Assembly: GCA_029204225.1 (NCBI GenBank)
Contig: CM055103.1
Location: forward strand, 26,097,462-26,161,461
DNA length: 64,000 bases
DNA from: Diphasiastrum complanatum
Lineage: Eukaryota; Streptophyta; Lycopodiopsida; Lycopodiales; Lycopodiaceae
Direction of reading: 5' to 3'
How positions within the stretch are numbered: the stretch's first letter is position 1; each line of letters opens with the position of its first letter. Below are positions 1 through 10,334 of this stretch, in pieces. The notes under the pieces were generated by a model. The model searched no databases. It was not told the DNA's origin and worked only from the letters and a program-made list of their open reading frames with translations. A program made the position numbers and the translations under genes.

Positions 1-481
1 AGCCTCAACTGTTCAGAAGTAGGCCCTACATTCAGGATTCTGGAACTGTTTCAACTATTCAGAAGCAGGCTTTCAAGTTCCTTGACAACATTCAATATTC
101 AAAACACCTTTTATACGTACGAGAAAATTCGTTTCCACTGCCAAATTCTATTGTAGATTCATGCTTGTCAAATGAACTCAGATCACCATTTCAACCTAAT
201 CTCTAACAAACCGCCTCGCCCAATGGCACTTCTTGATGAGACGATCTAGAAGTTACAATTTTTGGAACGTGTCCAAAGTAAATGTGGCAGTATGCTATGT
301 AGTGTCGTTCCACTTGGTGAACCTTTGTCTCTGTCCTTGTGAAAAGGGTTGTTGCTCACCATCAATGTGGAATGCTCAGTAGGTTCTTCCAAAACCACAT
401 GATGTATTAAATAATACAGCAATCCATACAACGCAGGACTGTGTTCCCTTACCTACTTCCTCTCATGACTATTCAAGACTT
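1..481. other. No recognised feature
   Basis: Mixed-composition DNA with a partial direct repeat near the start: a phrase containing 'caactgttcagaag' is echoed about 45 bases later. The short ORFs here show no family similarity I can recognise. Confidence 0.4.
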
Positions 482-901
482 TTGCGTGCTCCCTTTTTCA
501 AGATTAATCAGGATATCAGAAAAGATTTTGAGCGCTCTTCTAGAAGTTCAATTGAAAGGTCTTATATAATCACTCCACAACCTTCTCTTCGAAGCTATCT
601 CAAGAGGCCGCCTCGGCGAGGAGCTGCAAAAACATCTCCTTCGAAAAGTTTTAAGTTCATACTGAACAAAACTGATCATTTTCCTAACTCCCAGATGCCA
701 CAACCGGGTTCTCATTGCAAGAAAAGTCATCCAAACCATGCGAATGAAAAATTTGAGATGCTCGTGCACGATTGGCAACGAAGAGACGTTCTCGAGATAG
801 ATATGGCAAAATCATTCCTCATGAAAGTCTTTCTGTTTCTGTGCTCATCAATCATCTTAGATCTGGAATTCACGGAGAAACTTGAAAACCTCAAAATATG
901 A
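473..901 (+). other. Possible coding stretch, unrecognised
   Basis: A reading frame of about 140 codons is open on the plus strand and has no convincing ATG start, so it would have to be an exon or a relic. Its translation is basic and serine-rich in the first half (an RPPRRG tract near residue 43), then mixed polar with an amphipathic end (DMAKSFLMK). Composition looks more protein-like than the neighbouring frames, but the opposite strand is also open across part of the region (727-1158), so the strand is uncertain. No clear acceptor or donor pair was found. I do not recognise a domain; it may be an exon of an unidentified gene or chance. Confidence 0.25.
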
Positions 902-1803
<902 letters not shown>

Positions 1804-2028
1804 TGGAAGGAGAATCGTGAGAGAGAAAGGGGGAGGTTCGTGATTTGAATTAGGACATAAGGATTAATGTGTATGCATGAGGCAAGATGAATACATCCTC
1901 CTCCCCATGCATGCATCTAAAATTTTAGTTAGTTTTTTTTGAAAAAGTACATGGGGTAGAAAGATGCACTCATGCAACCATGGGTGCATCCTCCTACCCC
2001 ATACATAGGCACAAATCTCACACACAAA

Positions 2029-2083
2029 TATATATATATATATATATACATATATATAGACACACACACACACACACACACAT
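2029..2083. repeat. Compound (TA)n-(CA)n microsatellite
   Basis: A TA run (about 2,029-2,057, with one interrupting C) passes directly into a CA run (about 2,059-2,083). It is followed by imperfect 'cttactta' tetramer repeats up to about 2,105. Confidence 0.9.
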
Positions 2084-2105
2084 ACTTACTTAATTACTTA
2101 CTTAA

Positions 2106-3212
2106 TGCAAGTATGTAATAGAAAAATTAATGGCTTCAATCATTTCAATACACTTTGAATGCTATTGCATTTTTTATGGTAATTCACGCCAAAGCTTATT
2201 GCAGCACACTCACAATTTGTAGATGTGTGCATCTAATGGAATTCATCTTTATACATATTGAAATACACAGTCCATCCTCGTATGTGGATAGGCCATATAA
2301 ACTCCAATGGCCACTATATTTACAATTACACAACAAACTAGTTTTTAAAACTATAAATCAAAATAAAGTAGACTTACTCACAAACAAATGAAAAAATGAA
2401 TAGATTTGTATCGTGTGGGATGCGATTCACCATTCTCACTACAACGTCATTAGTTTGAATTGCAATAGTGACATCATTTGTAGTTTTTCAAAAACATCAT
2501 TTTTAAAAACTTCAAGCCAAACCTAAACCTTGCTTCCCCAATCGTATGAAACAAATAGGTTGTTTTATCTCGCATTTTTTTCGATCAAATTGCAATTTTT
2601 TGTTTGTTGTCTAGCAAAATAAAATCATTTCGCAAGAATTTCATCATGCTTCATGTACACACAAGATTTGATGAAACTTAAACCGGGAGGAATTGGAACA
2701 TTTCTAACTAATTTGGTATCATCTACAAAAACAAATTCAAACAAATTTTAACTATTTAAAATAGAATCGACATCTTTCGACATTAAGTGACCCACTTTGC
2801 ATGTACAATAACTGCAACACAATTATCAAAAAATGCAACCCAAAAATCCTCAAAAGTTGTGGAGAGCCTCAACTACAATGACAATCTACCTAACAAATAA
2901 TGATAGTGAACGAGTGACTCCTCTGAGAAGGTTGCATGTCTTCTGCAATCTCTTGATATCTTTGAGCAAAACTGAATTTCTCGGTCTCCCTATTCGACGA
3001 TCTAGCATTAGTCTTCTATTTGGCGATGTGACATCAAAAAGGGCTAGTGCTTGTGAATGCAAATGAACACTTTCAAAATGTCTTCAGATTGTTTGCTTAG
3101 TGTGGGCCAACGCAAAGACAAGGCTAATATTTATTGGACGTGCAATAGTTATAAGCAATCACCATCAGAAGGAGAAGTAACACACGATCACTATATCATT
3201 ACGATAATGTAT
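2106..3212. other. No recognised feature
   Basis: AT-rich DNA with only short ORFs and no motif of a known family. Probably intergenic or decayed transposon sequence. Confidence 0.4.
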
Positions 3213-3231
3213 TGTGTATAGTAAACCCTGG

Positions 3232-3290
<59 letters not shown>

Positions 3291-3403
3291 ACTAGGAGTT
3301 GACTAAGCGTCTAGCCTACAACTAGTTACAGTTGGTAACCATTGATAACAGTAAGAGTACATGGTAAACAATAAAGAGTGGAGTTTAGCATTGATTTCTA
3401 ACA
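3213..3403 (-). repeat. Short copia LTR containing a GA microsatellite
   Basis: Read on the minus strand, the copia RNase H end at 3,404-3,760 is followed by a purine tract (GAGGGAGAG) and then TGTTAGAAATC, the usual start of a copia LTR. A matching ...TACACA end lies at 3,213, giving a roughly 190-bp LTR. About 50 bp of it is a GA run (3,235-3,287). The start next to the polypurine tract is well supported. The far boundary is only inferred from a TG...CA end, because no second LTR copy is present. Confidence 0.55.
3235..3287. repeat. (GA)n microsatellite, about 53 bp
   Basis: An uninterrupted GA run inside the proposed copia LTR. The same class of repeat is found at six other places in the window. 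Confidence 0.95.
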
Positions 3404-3760
3404 CTCTCCCTCAATGATAAAATTGCACTCTTCTGTTCCTAAGAGAATGCGAAAAATTTCAAATTTATATCTACCTAACGACTTAGTAAATATATCTGCC
3501 ACTTGATCTTCAAATATACACAAAATAAGATCAGTGGCTCCATCAAAAAAAATTTCTCGAAGAAAATGATAATGTATCTCAATGTGCTTGGTTTGAGCGT
3601 GTAGTACAGGATTTTTAGCAAGGTGAATGCAACTTTGATTGTCACAAGATATTGTCGTTGTAACGTAGATCAACAAGCAATCTGTGTAACCATATCACTT
3701 CTTCTGTAGCGTTGCTGAGTGCATGATATTCCACTTTTGTCGAAGATAAAACTACTGTAG
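3404..3760 (-). pseudogene. Ty1/copia RNase H end, fragment
   Basis: The minus strand encodes the C-terminal end of a copia polyprotein: a phrase like EYHALSNATEEV, then SCDNQSCIHLAKNP, HAQTKHIEIHYHFLRE and finally QVADIFTKSLG. This is the standard order at the end of copia RNase H. At least one frame change is needed between the first and second phrases. Reverse transcriptase, integrase and gag are absent on the upstream (higher-coordinate) side. It ends at the polypurine tract next to the LTR at 3,403. It is a decayed fragment with no expected activity. Confidence 0.85.
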
Positions 3761-3769
3761 GTTGCTGCT

Positions 3770-4490
3770 CCAGGATACTACAACTGTACCATAAGTGAAT
3801 ACCAACCACAAACTCCAACTCGAGAAACTAACACCAACGACTAACAAGACACGAGAAAAACAGCAGACAACTCCTAACCACACCAAGTCAGAGCAACAAA
3901 GACAAACGACAGACAGCAACACATCTACAAAGTCAGAAACAAAAACTAAAACCCAGCCCAAATGAAACAATAGGAAAGCTAAACCAAAAACAAGAAACCC
4001 AGCCACAAATGCACACAAAGAACCCACCATAAAAGCCAAGAACAGAGCCCAAAACCACCAGCAAGGGAGCAACAGAGGAGAAGCCCCGTTATCAGAAGCC
4101 ATCGAATCGCACAAGCCAAAAACACAAGTACACCTTCCAGGAGCACCACAATGAGTCACAACACTACAGGCGCACAAAATTCGAACCAGATCCACACTGA
4201 AGACTAAGCAGCAAGGCACTCTAGGAAATACCAAAAAACCAAAAAGCTAGAATAGCACCAAAGCAGAAGAACCTTAAGAGAAGGTGTAAACCACGCAAAA
4301 AAGCCATGAAAAGGGACGTAGCAAGCAACCACAGTCAGCCAACTAGGCACCTGACCACTGCCCACAGCCATAGCATCCAGAACCTGCAAAGCAAGAACAT
4401 AAAAGTGGAGAGAGAAAGGCGGCGGCAGCGAGCGAGGACAGCCAGCGAGCGAGGCCAGTGTAGAGGAGAGCTAGGGAGGGCGGGGAGCGA
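3770..4490. other. Strand-asymmetric A/C-rich tract
   Basis: For several hundred bases the plus strand is dominated by A and C, and T is scarce. The complementary strand is open for 160 codons (3,752-4,234), giving a very hydrophobic V/L/F/C-rich translation. That is what a T/G-rich strand gives in any frame, so I do not call it a gene. It might be untranslated leader or spacer of the neighbouring copia fragment. Confidence 0.4.

Positions 4491-4493
<3 letters not shown>

Positions 4494-4540
<47 letters not shown>
4494..4540. repeat. (GA)n microsatellite, about 47 bp
   Basis: Uninterrupted GA run directly abutting a tandem duplication on its right. Confidence 0.95.
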
Positions 4541-4541
<1 letters not shown>

Positions 4542-4735
4542 ATGTGTCATGTGGGCCAAGCCACGAGTCAGTTTGGCTAAAAAAATTTCGAACACGTGTC
4601 GCGCAGCATGTGTTTCGACATGTTGATGTGGCATGGCACATGTCCTGCGGTGCAGGCCAAGTGTCAGGTTGGCTAGAAAAATTTCGAACACGTGTCATGT
4701 GTTTTGACATGTTGATGTGGCATGACACATGTCAT
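4541..4735. repeat. Two-copy tandem repeat, unit about 90-96 bp
   Basis: Two diverged copies in tandem. Each contains 'ttggctaraaaaatttcg', 'aacacgtgtc' and 'gacatgttgatgtggcatg' in the same order. ORFs on both strands reading through it simply repeat themselves. Confidence 0.85.
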
Positions 4736-5469
4736 GCACATACTCACTGGTGGTATGTATACCATGTCCGTGTCGAGCACGTATTGGTCGACTAAACTTT
4801 TTTCCAAATAGTGGGAACATATTTGTTTTAGGGTTTCTTTTTGGTATATACTATTGGTCTTTTGTTCAAAAACACTACATTTTGCACAATCACCAAAAAA
4901 AGAAAAAAGAAAAAAAAAAGGGTTCGAACCAGTTCCCGATTCAAACCCAAATGCCCTATTCAAATCGGCTGGAAACACTACTGCCCTCCCATTAAATCTT
5001 CCTGCTAGATAGGCCCTAAGCCAAGTTAGTGGGCTGGTAGACAAACCCTACCTAGCGCTCTGGGCATTTTGACACTGATCTAGAAACCCTAATCAAGGTG
5101 TATCCCTAAACTCTAACTCTTAGGAAGGCCTAGAAAACAAGATATGCCATAACTTATTAGGCAAAAAAACTCATATAATGGGTAGCCAATCATTATCAAG
5201 ATCGATACAATCATTACTAGGGGATTTATTCCACTCACCTCTCAATTCTTATCATTCACACGGTCATTTACTGGGATGGACCCATTCTAATTTAACTGCA
5301 AGTGGATAACTTTAGGATGATTGGGCTAAAGGCCAAGTAGTTGAGTTGTGAACACTCTTGGAACCTTGTCGTGCTGATGTATGCCCTAATCTGGCAGGTT
5401 CCTAGAAGGTAAGGTCTCAAGAGCAGCATAAGCTTAGTGCCAAATTCATATTCGGACACATTTGAGATG
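4736..5469. other. No recognised feature
   Basis: Contains an A-rich stretch (4,895-4,919) followed by a GTTCGAACC motif, but no coding similarity. Confidence 0.35.
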
Positions 5470-5630
5470 TGATTCATAATGTTGGTGCGGCCAATGTTGT
5501 GCAGGTCGTCACTGACAATGCCACCAACTACAAGACGGGATTAGGTACTTGGGTCAGGACAAAGATTCCCCACATTGTTTGGACACCCTGCGAGGCACAT
5601 TGTTTGGATCCAAAGATAATTGAATATTCC
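5470..5630 (+). pseudogene. hAT transposase fragment (DUF659-like)
   Basis: The plus strand reads VVQVVTDNATNY, then HIVWTPCEAHCLD, the conserved segment of the DUF659 part of plant hAT transposases that carries one catalytic-core aspartate. The same segment occurs in the larger hAT gene at 55,203-55,532 (VVQVVTDNASN and HIVWMPCATHSID). Similarity stops abruptly on both sides, so this is an isolated piece of about 50 codons. Confidence 0.75.
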
Positions 5631-6660
5631 ACAGAAAACAGCTACAAAAATTATGTGAGTACAAGCTCTCAATCCCAATACAGAAATGCTTACATCATTC
5701 AAAATATGGAACAGCAAAATCAAGTTAATAGCTCCATTCCAAAAAAATAATCGACTTGACCCTAATCACAAATGACTTTCCTTTCAGCTAAAGCTTGCTA
5801 ACTGGAAGTTATTTCGAGCTATACCCTTTCAGCTTAAGACATTTTCTACCACAAAACTTTGTAATAGAGGTCCTAAGACCTTGTGCATCACTTCCAAGCT
5901 CTCATCCTACATGCATTATACATGGTCAAAATGAACAACAGTTACATTTAAAACAAGGGCACACTTGATATACCTTTAGACATGCAAGCATAATAAAGAA
6001 TGGCCTATGAAGATTAGTCCTATGTCAATTTACATGACACAAGAGTTTATTTACTTAAATTCAAACTCTAATACATGTGCAATTCTGACCTTGACTATTG
6101 TGACTTGATTTTGATCCTTTTCATACTTCTCCACCACAACAACTCCCGCAACATGGATTTGGTCCCGCTTCTTCAAATGATGAGCAGCAATTTCAGCTAA
6201 TTCATCCCAAAACTCTAGTGCAAACCTAAGAAACACAAAAGTTGGTCAATAGAACTCTTTTACATTCTTCACATGATACCAAAACTCCACTGCAAAACTT
6301 TGTGCATACTAATTAAAGTAAAAGCTTTGATAGTTTAAGCAATCAAGTAAATACTCAAAGCTATAACAAGTACTCAAAGCTATAACAAGTTAATTTCTAG
6401 GACTTCAAAAAGGTCAATCAGGTGTCTACAACACAAATCTCTGTTTTGAGAAGTGAAGCCATTAGCCTCAACATGCTAACATGCCATGGGAGTGAACTAG
6501 TAGCTCAACATATCCTTTTAAACAAAAATTATTTCGGCTTAATATGTCAACTACCATGGGTCGCACAACAACCCACAGGGCCAAAGAGAAACACAAGAGT
6601 GCATCATGACCAAGAACTCCTATTATAGCTTTCACTCCCTATACCGGTTATTTATTGTTT
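5631..6660. other. No recognised feature
   Basis: Only short unrelated ORFs. A 20-bp phrase ending 'ctcaaagctataacaagt' is duplicated in tandem at about 6,352-6,389. Confidence 0.35.
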
Positions 6661-7211
6661 TATGTACAAATGTACTTTTTGTAAATACAGAAATGGCTAA
6701 GTCACTCGCCTGTGGTGACATTTGTAACAAAAATGTAAATAAAATTGTTAATTGAGCTTCTGAGCCTCTAAGTCGGATGTTGCTTTGGTGTAGAGCACTG
6801 GGTCATTAATTAGTAGTGGTTGACTAGTCAACATGACACGTGTCATATGCTCATTGGGACACTTGGTCTAGTGAATGAGTGACACATGTCAGCCTACTCA
6901 CTTTTGCCTATGTGTCAAGGTACTACCAAGTGGCAAGTGTCGACTGTGCATGGAATTGGCCATGTGTCGAAGTTAGGAAGGGTCAGGGTTAAGGGGTGCT
7001 TAAGGATTGTGCATAAGTGAGCCTAGAGAGAGGCATTCCTCATCCTAATCTATGCAACAAAGGTTGGGAGGAGACAAGGCAGCCAGCTCCACCATGTTTC
7101 ATGCTTTTTTATGTTTGTACATGTAGGGAAATCAATAGGGCTTGAGGTTTCAAATTGTTGTGCACAAGATGCGCTAGGTTTTGAGTGAAGTTTCAGATTA
7201 GGAGTCTAACA
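6661..7211 (+). repeat. Probable gypsy 5' LTR (left edge uncertain)
   Basis: The right edge is set by ...GTCTAACA at 7,211, two bases before a primer-binding site and upstream of gypsy gag. The region has LTR-like features: no ORF, several ACACGTGTCA-type G-box palindromes at 6,830-6,930, and a short 5'-leader-like end. No second LTR copy survives, so the left boundary is only a guess. Confidence 0.45.
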
Positions 7212-7213
7212 TT

Positions 7214-7226
7214 TGGTATCAAAGAC
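7214..7226 (+). promoter_or_regulatory. Retroelement primer-binding site
   Basis: TGGTATCAAAGAC matches the site complementary to the 3' end of initiator methionine tRNA (consensus TGGTATCAGAGC) with few changes. It lies just inside the proposed LTR end, where minus-strand DNA synthesis would be primed. Confidence 0.75.
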
Positions 7227-7692
7227 ATATAGAAAGGTGTATCATCATCGTTGGCCCAACGATGGATGGACCATCGCTAATCAGAAGTATCAAAAGGGTG
7301 TGAAATTTTACAGAAATTGGAGCCAATAGCCGAGGACAATCCATCGTTGAAGGATACCAAGAAATTAGGCAATATCTGAGCCGGAAAATGGATCAAACGA
7401 AGACTAGAAATTCTGACTGTTAGGCTGCAGGTCCAGCGCCAACAAAGGAGAGACTGGACTCCGTGATTTCAACCCCAAATCTCCGCCGAAATCGCTCAAA
7501 AAACTTGTGGTTGGCTGTGTACTATTGTGGCTTAGTTTTGCTGATTTAGTCAATTGGACAGCTAGGAAAGGACTACGGTACGCTGTACCAACCAGGACAG
7601 ACCTGGTGCATTTGATTGGAGAAGGTTTCCTGAGTCAGAAACACTTGCCCACATTTTAGACCTGTCTCGTCTGAAAACAGCCATCTACAGTT

Positions 7693-8223
7693 GTGTGGAA
7701 CCCTACCACAGCCAGTATGGATCCATTGGAAGGCTCTAATGCCGAGATATTGAGAATTGAGGAAATTGCTGCAACCAAGGTTGACGCTATGGAAGTGGTT
7801 CTACATCAAATTCTTCAGCAGTTGAAGTCGGCAAGATCCCCACAGGAACCTGAAAGAGTTAGTGGAACGGCTATGCTAGCCGCTGAACCCGTTGATAAAG
7901 AAGCCGAACTTCCATCAGAGGAAATTTCCTTCAACCAAGGATCTCAAGCCGTCGTAGTTTAATGGTGTAGGTGCAATACGCAATACGGATGCAGTTGAAA
8001 ATTGGATTCAAAAGTGTAAGCCTTTCAGATGTGCGGCATTGACGACGATGATCAAAGAATTATCGAAGCCACTTACCGCTTGTAAGAAACTGCACAACGT
8101 TGGTGGAGGAAGGTGGAGAAGGACAATTTGGTACCTACCACCTGGGAATACTTCAAGAACATGTTTGCTCTTGGGTACCTTTGGATGAAAAGAACCAAGC
8201 CATGCAGTCCTAGACCGGTCTTA
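7693..8223 (+). pseudogene. Ty3/gypsy gag, broken
   Basis: The plus strand starts with an acidic N-terminal region (MDPLEGSNAEI..., stop at 7,962). In other frames it continues with recognisable Retrotrans_gag pieces: TDAVENWIQK, then WWRKVEKDNLVPTTWEYFKNMF around 8,100-8,165. At least two frame changes and a stop are needed. The gag is cut off at 8,223, where a copia LTR begins. The missing parts (zinc knuckle, N-terminal protease) do not occur before the gypsy sequence resumes at 14,400, so the copia insertion was accompanied by loss of host-element sequence. Confidence 0.75.
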
Positions 8224-8657
8224 TGTAGGAAATAGAAGCCTAAGGATCCAGAATCTTAACTATTCAATCACACAAAGCATTCCCAAAAGAAAGAGAGAGA
8301 TGGCTAGAAACCCTCTTGTAGAAACTCGTGGACAGCCAAGGAGAATAGTCAGTATTGCTTACAAAAGTGTCACATACAAATGGGATGCACACATATATAT
8401 AGTCCAAGATGACTATCTAACTTCATGACTATTGGCTATCCAACTACTTGACTTTTGGCTATCCAACTACTTGACTATTGACTATCCAACTTTCTATAAG
8501 TTACATAGAAAGAATAAGGTACCTCCAATATGTCAAGTTGGGGTACTTAATGTCACAATTAGGCCTAATATAATAAATGACCATGGTTACACAACTCTCG
8601 ACCTTTTGGGTCAAAGTAACCTATGGTAATGTAAGCAATTCCATTTACATTCCAACA
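8224..8657 (-). repeat. Copia LTR (family 1), reverse orientation, internally deleted
   Basis: On the minus strand it runs from TGTTGGAATG to ...TTTCCTACA, next to a purine tract (AAGGAGGG) at its start, so it is the 3' LTR of a minus-strand copia whose body lies to the right. It is the same sequence as the LTRs at 9,244-9,738 (opposite orientation) and 13,689-14,192 (same orientation). It lacks about 65-70 bp between two AGGCCT repeats that the other copies keep. It contains about three tandem copies of a roughly 23-bp 'ttggctatccaactacttga' unit. Confidence 0.9.
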
Positions 8658-9243
8658 CCCTCCTTAATTGGAAATGCATAACATAACATGAAGTAACTTC
8701 TTGAAAGAGAAAAACGCAACTTGTTGTCCGAACTTCATGTCGCCAAATAAACTTCGCACCGAAGTAGTCGAAATCTCATCCCCAATCATGTCCAACATAT
8801 AAAAGGAAAAGAATGCGTAATAATGAAGCATCAAGTCGAAGGGTGAGGATTTGCATGCTCCATCCGAAGTAGGAAACCAACATAAACTCGGCAATAAGTC
8901 GAAACATGGACCTATAATTCATCATAGGCTCCCACATCATTCGAAAATACTTCTTGCCATAAGGACAATAAAAAAGAGTACCAGACTCTTTTGACATCAC
9001 ATCCTCCCAAACCTTACCATCAATGACTTGCTCACATAGAATAGGCAATGTACAAACATCATGATGAAGAGTAATTGTAGAACCAAAAAAATCAGCAAGA
9101 GGTACTGATTTTAAAGAGGCACGTGCCTTCCCTTCGTAGTAAGACATTTCTTTGCTATCCTGCAAAGTCTCCAATAGCCGACAAGGAACTGTTATGGGCT
9201 GTTCAACACTTTGCTGCCCAAAGTGTTCCCAACATGGACCATG
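8658..9243 (-). pseudogene. Copia internal fragment (pre-RT linker and 3' end)
   Basis: The minus strand encodes the linker upstream of reverse transcriptase (phrases like CRLLETLQDSKEMSYY, then CEQVIDGKVWEDVM), homologous to the element at 57.6-60.8 kb. It then jumps to a different sequence (MMNYRSMFRLIAEF... DWG) just before the polypurine tract. The reverse transcriptase and RNase H are missing in between. The reading frame continues into the facing LTR at 9,244, so the 5' part of this element was cut by the second LTR. Confidence 0.75.
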
Positions 9244-9738
9244 TGTTGGCATGTAAATGGAATCGCTTACATTACCATAGGTTACTTTGACCCAAAAGGT
9301 CGAGAGTTGTGTAACCATGGTCATTTATTATATTAGGCCTACTAAACTTAGAATTAGCTAAGTTAGTATGAAATTAACTTGGTAGGGACTCATGGGTCCA
9401 CTAGGCCTAATTGTGACATTAAGTACCCCAACTTGACATATTGGAGGTACCTTATTCTTTCTATGTAACTTATAGAAAGTTGGATAGTCAATAGTCAAGT
9501 AGTTGGACAGCCAATAGTCAAGTAGTCGGATAGCCAATAGTCATGAAGTTAGATAGTCATCTTGGACTATATATATGTGTGCATCCCATTTGTATGAGAT
9601 ACTTTAATACTGACTATTCTCCTTGGCTGTCCACAAGTTTCTACAAGAGGGTTTCTAGCCATCTCTTTCTTTCTTTTGAGAATGCTTTGTGTGATTGAAT
9701 AGTTAAGATTCTGTATCCTTAGGCTTCTATTTCCTACA
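9244..9738 (+). repeat. Copia 5' LTR (family 1), forward orientation
   Basis: It begins TGTTGGCATG, ends TTCCTACA and is about 495 bp long. It is immediately followed by a primer-binding site and an untranslated leader leading to gag at 10,335, so it is the 5' LTR of the plus-strand copia. The matching LTR downstream (13,689-14,192) is in the opposite orientation, which is abnormal. Confidence 0.92.
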
Positions 9739-9751
9739 TGATATCAGAGTC
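9739..9751 (+). promoter_or_regulatory. Copia primer-binding site
   Basis: TGATATCAGAGTC directly abuts the LTR end. It resembles the plant copia site TGGTATCAGAGC, which is complementary to initiator methionine tRNA, with one internal change. Confidence 0.85.
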
Positions 9752-10334
9752 TTTAGGTGATCATATTGCTTGCAGGAGGGCGCCCAATAGGAAGCTATCT
9801 TCTTCCCCTTTTGGTTGCAGAAAATCATCAAGCTGCTGATTTTTGCAGGAAAAGAATCTGTTCATCTTCTTGTATGCAGGAAATTGCAGGGCACCTTCAC
9901 CTATTTGAGAGCTAGCAGTAGGGCGCCCATGCTCAAACCAATTGCATGTGATCTTGACTCAATTACATGCTGAAAATTTCAGATTTACTTCTTAAATGAA
10001 GATACATGTGTTTTGGACACATTTCTTGCTGAAATTTCCCTGTTGGTGAGCTTGGAGTAGGGCGCTACCATCAGCTCTATATGCACATAGTGTGCACTCT
10101 TTTCAGCCACAAATTTCTGGTTTTGGTTTTGGCTTCATTGGAAGTTTACCTATTTGTGAACATTCTGTTTTTTGTGTAGAAATCAGCCACCTATTTCATT
10201 ACTTGTTGAGCAAATTGCATGTGGAGTATTGCAATCTATTGTGCTCATAATTTCAGCTTTAAGGTTGCTGCCCTTTGAGTAGATTTTGTCTTGGAAAGTC
10301 TATTTCCTATCTACTACAAGCTGATTTTTCTGTT

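Noticed and set aside
3752-4234. 160-codon hydrophobic ORF on the minus strand
   Set aside because: It results from the strand's T/G-rich composition; no membrane protein family, start context or neighbour supports a gene.
10275-10334. TTG start for the copia polyprotein
   Set aside because: A plain ATG at 10,335 begins the usual gag N-terminus (MAKESESIGSL); the stretch before it is leader.
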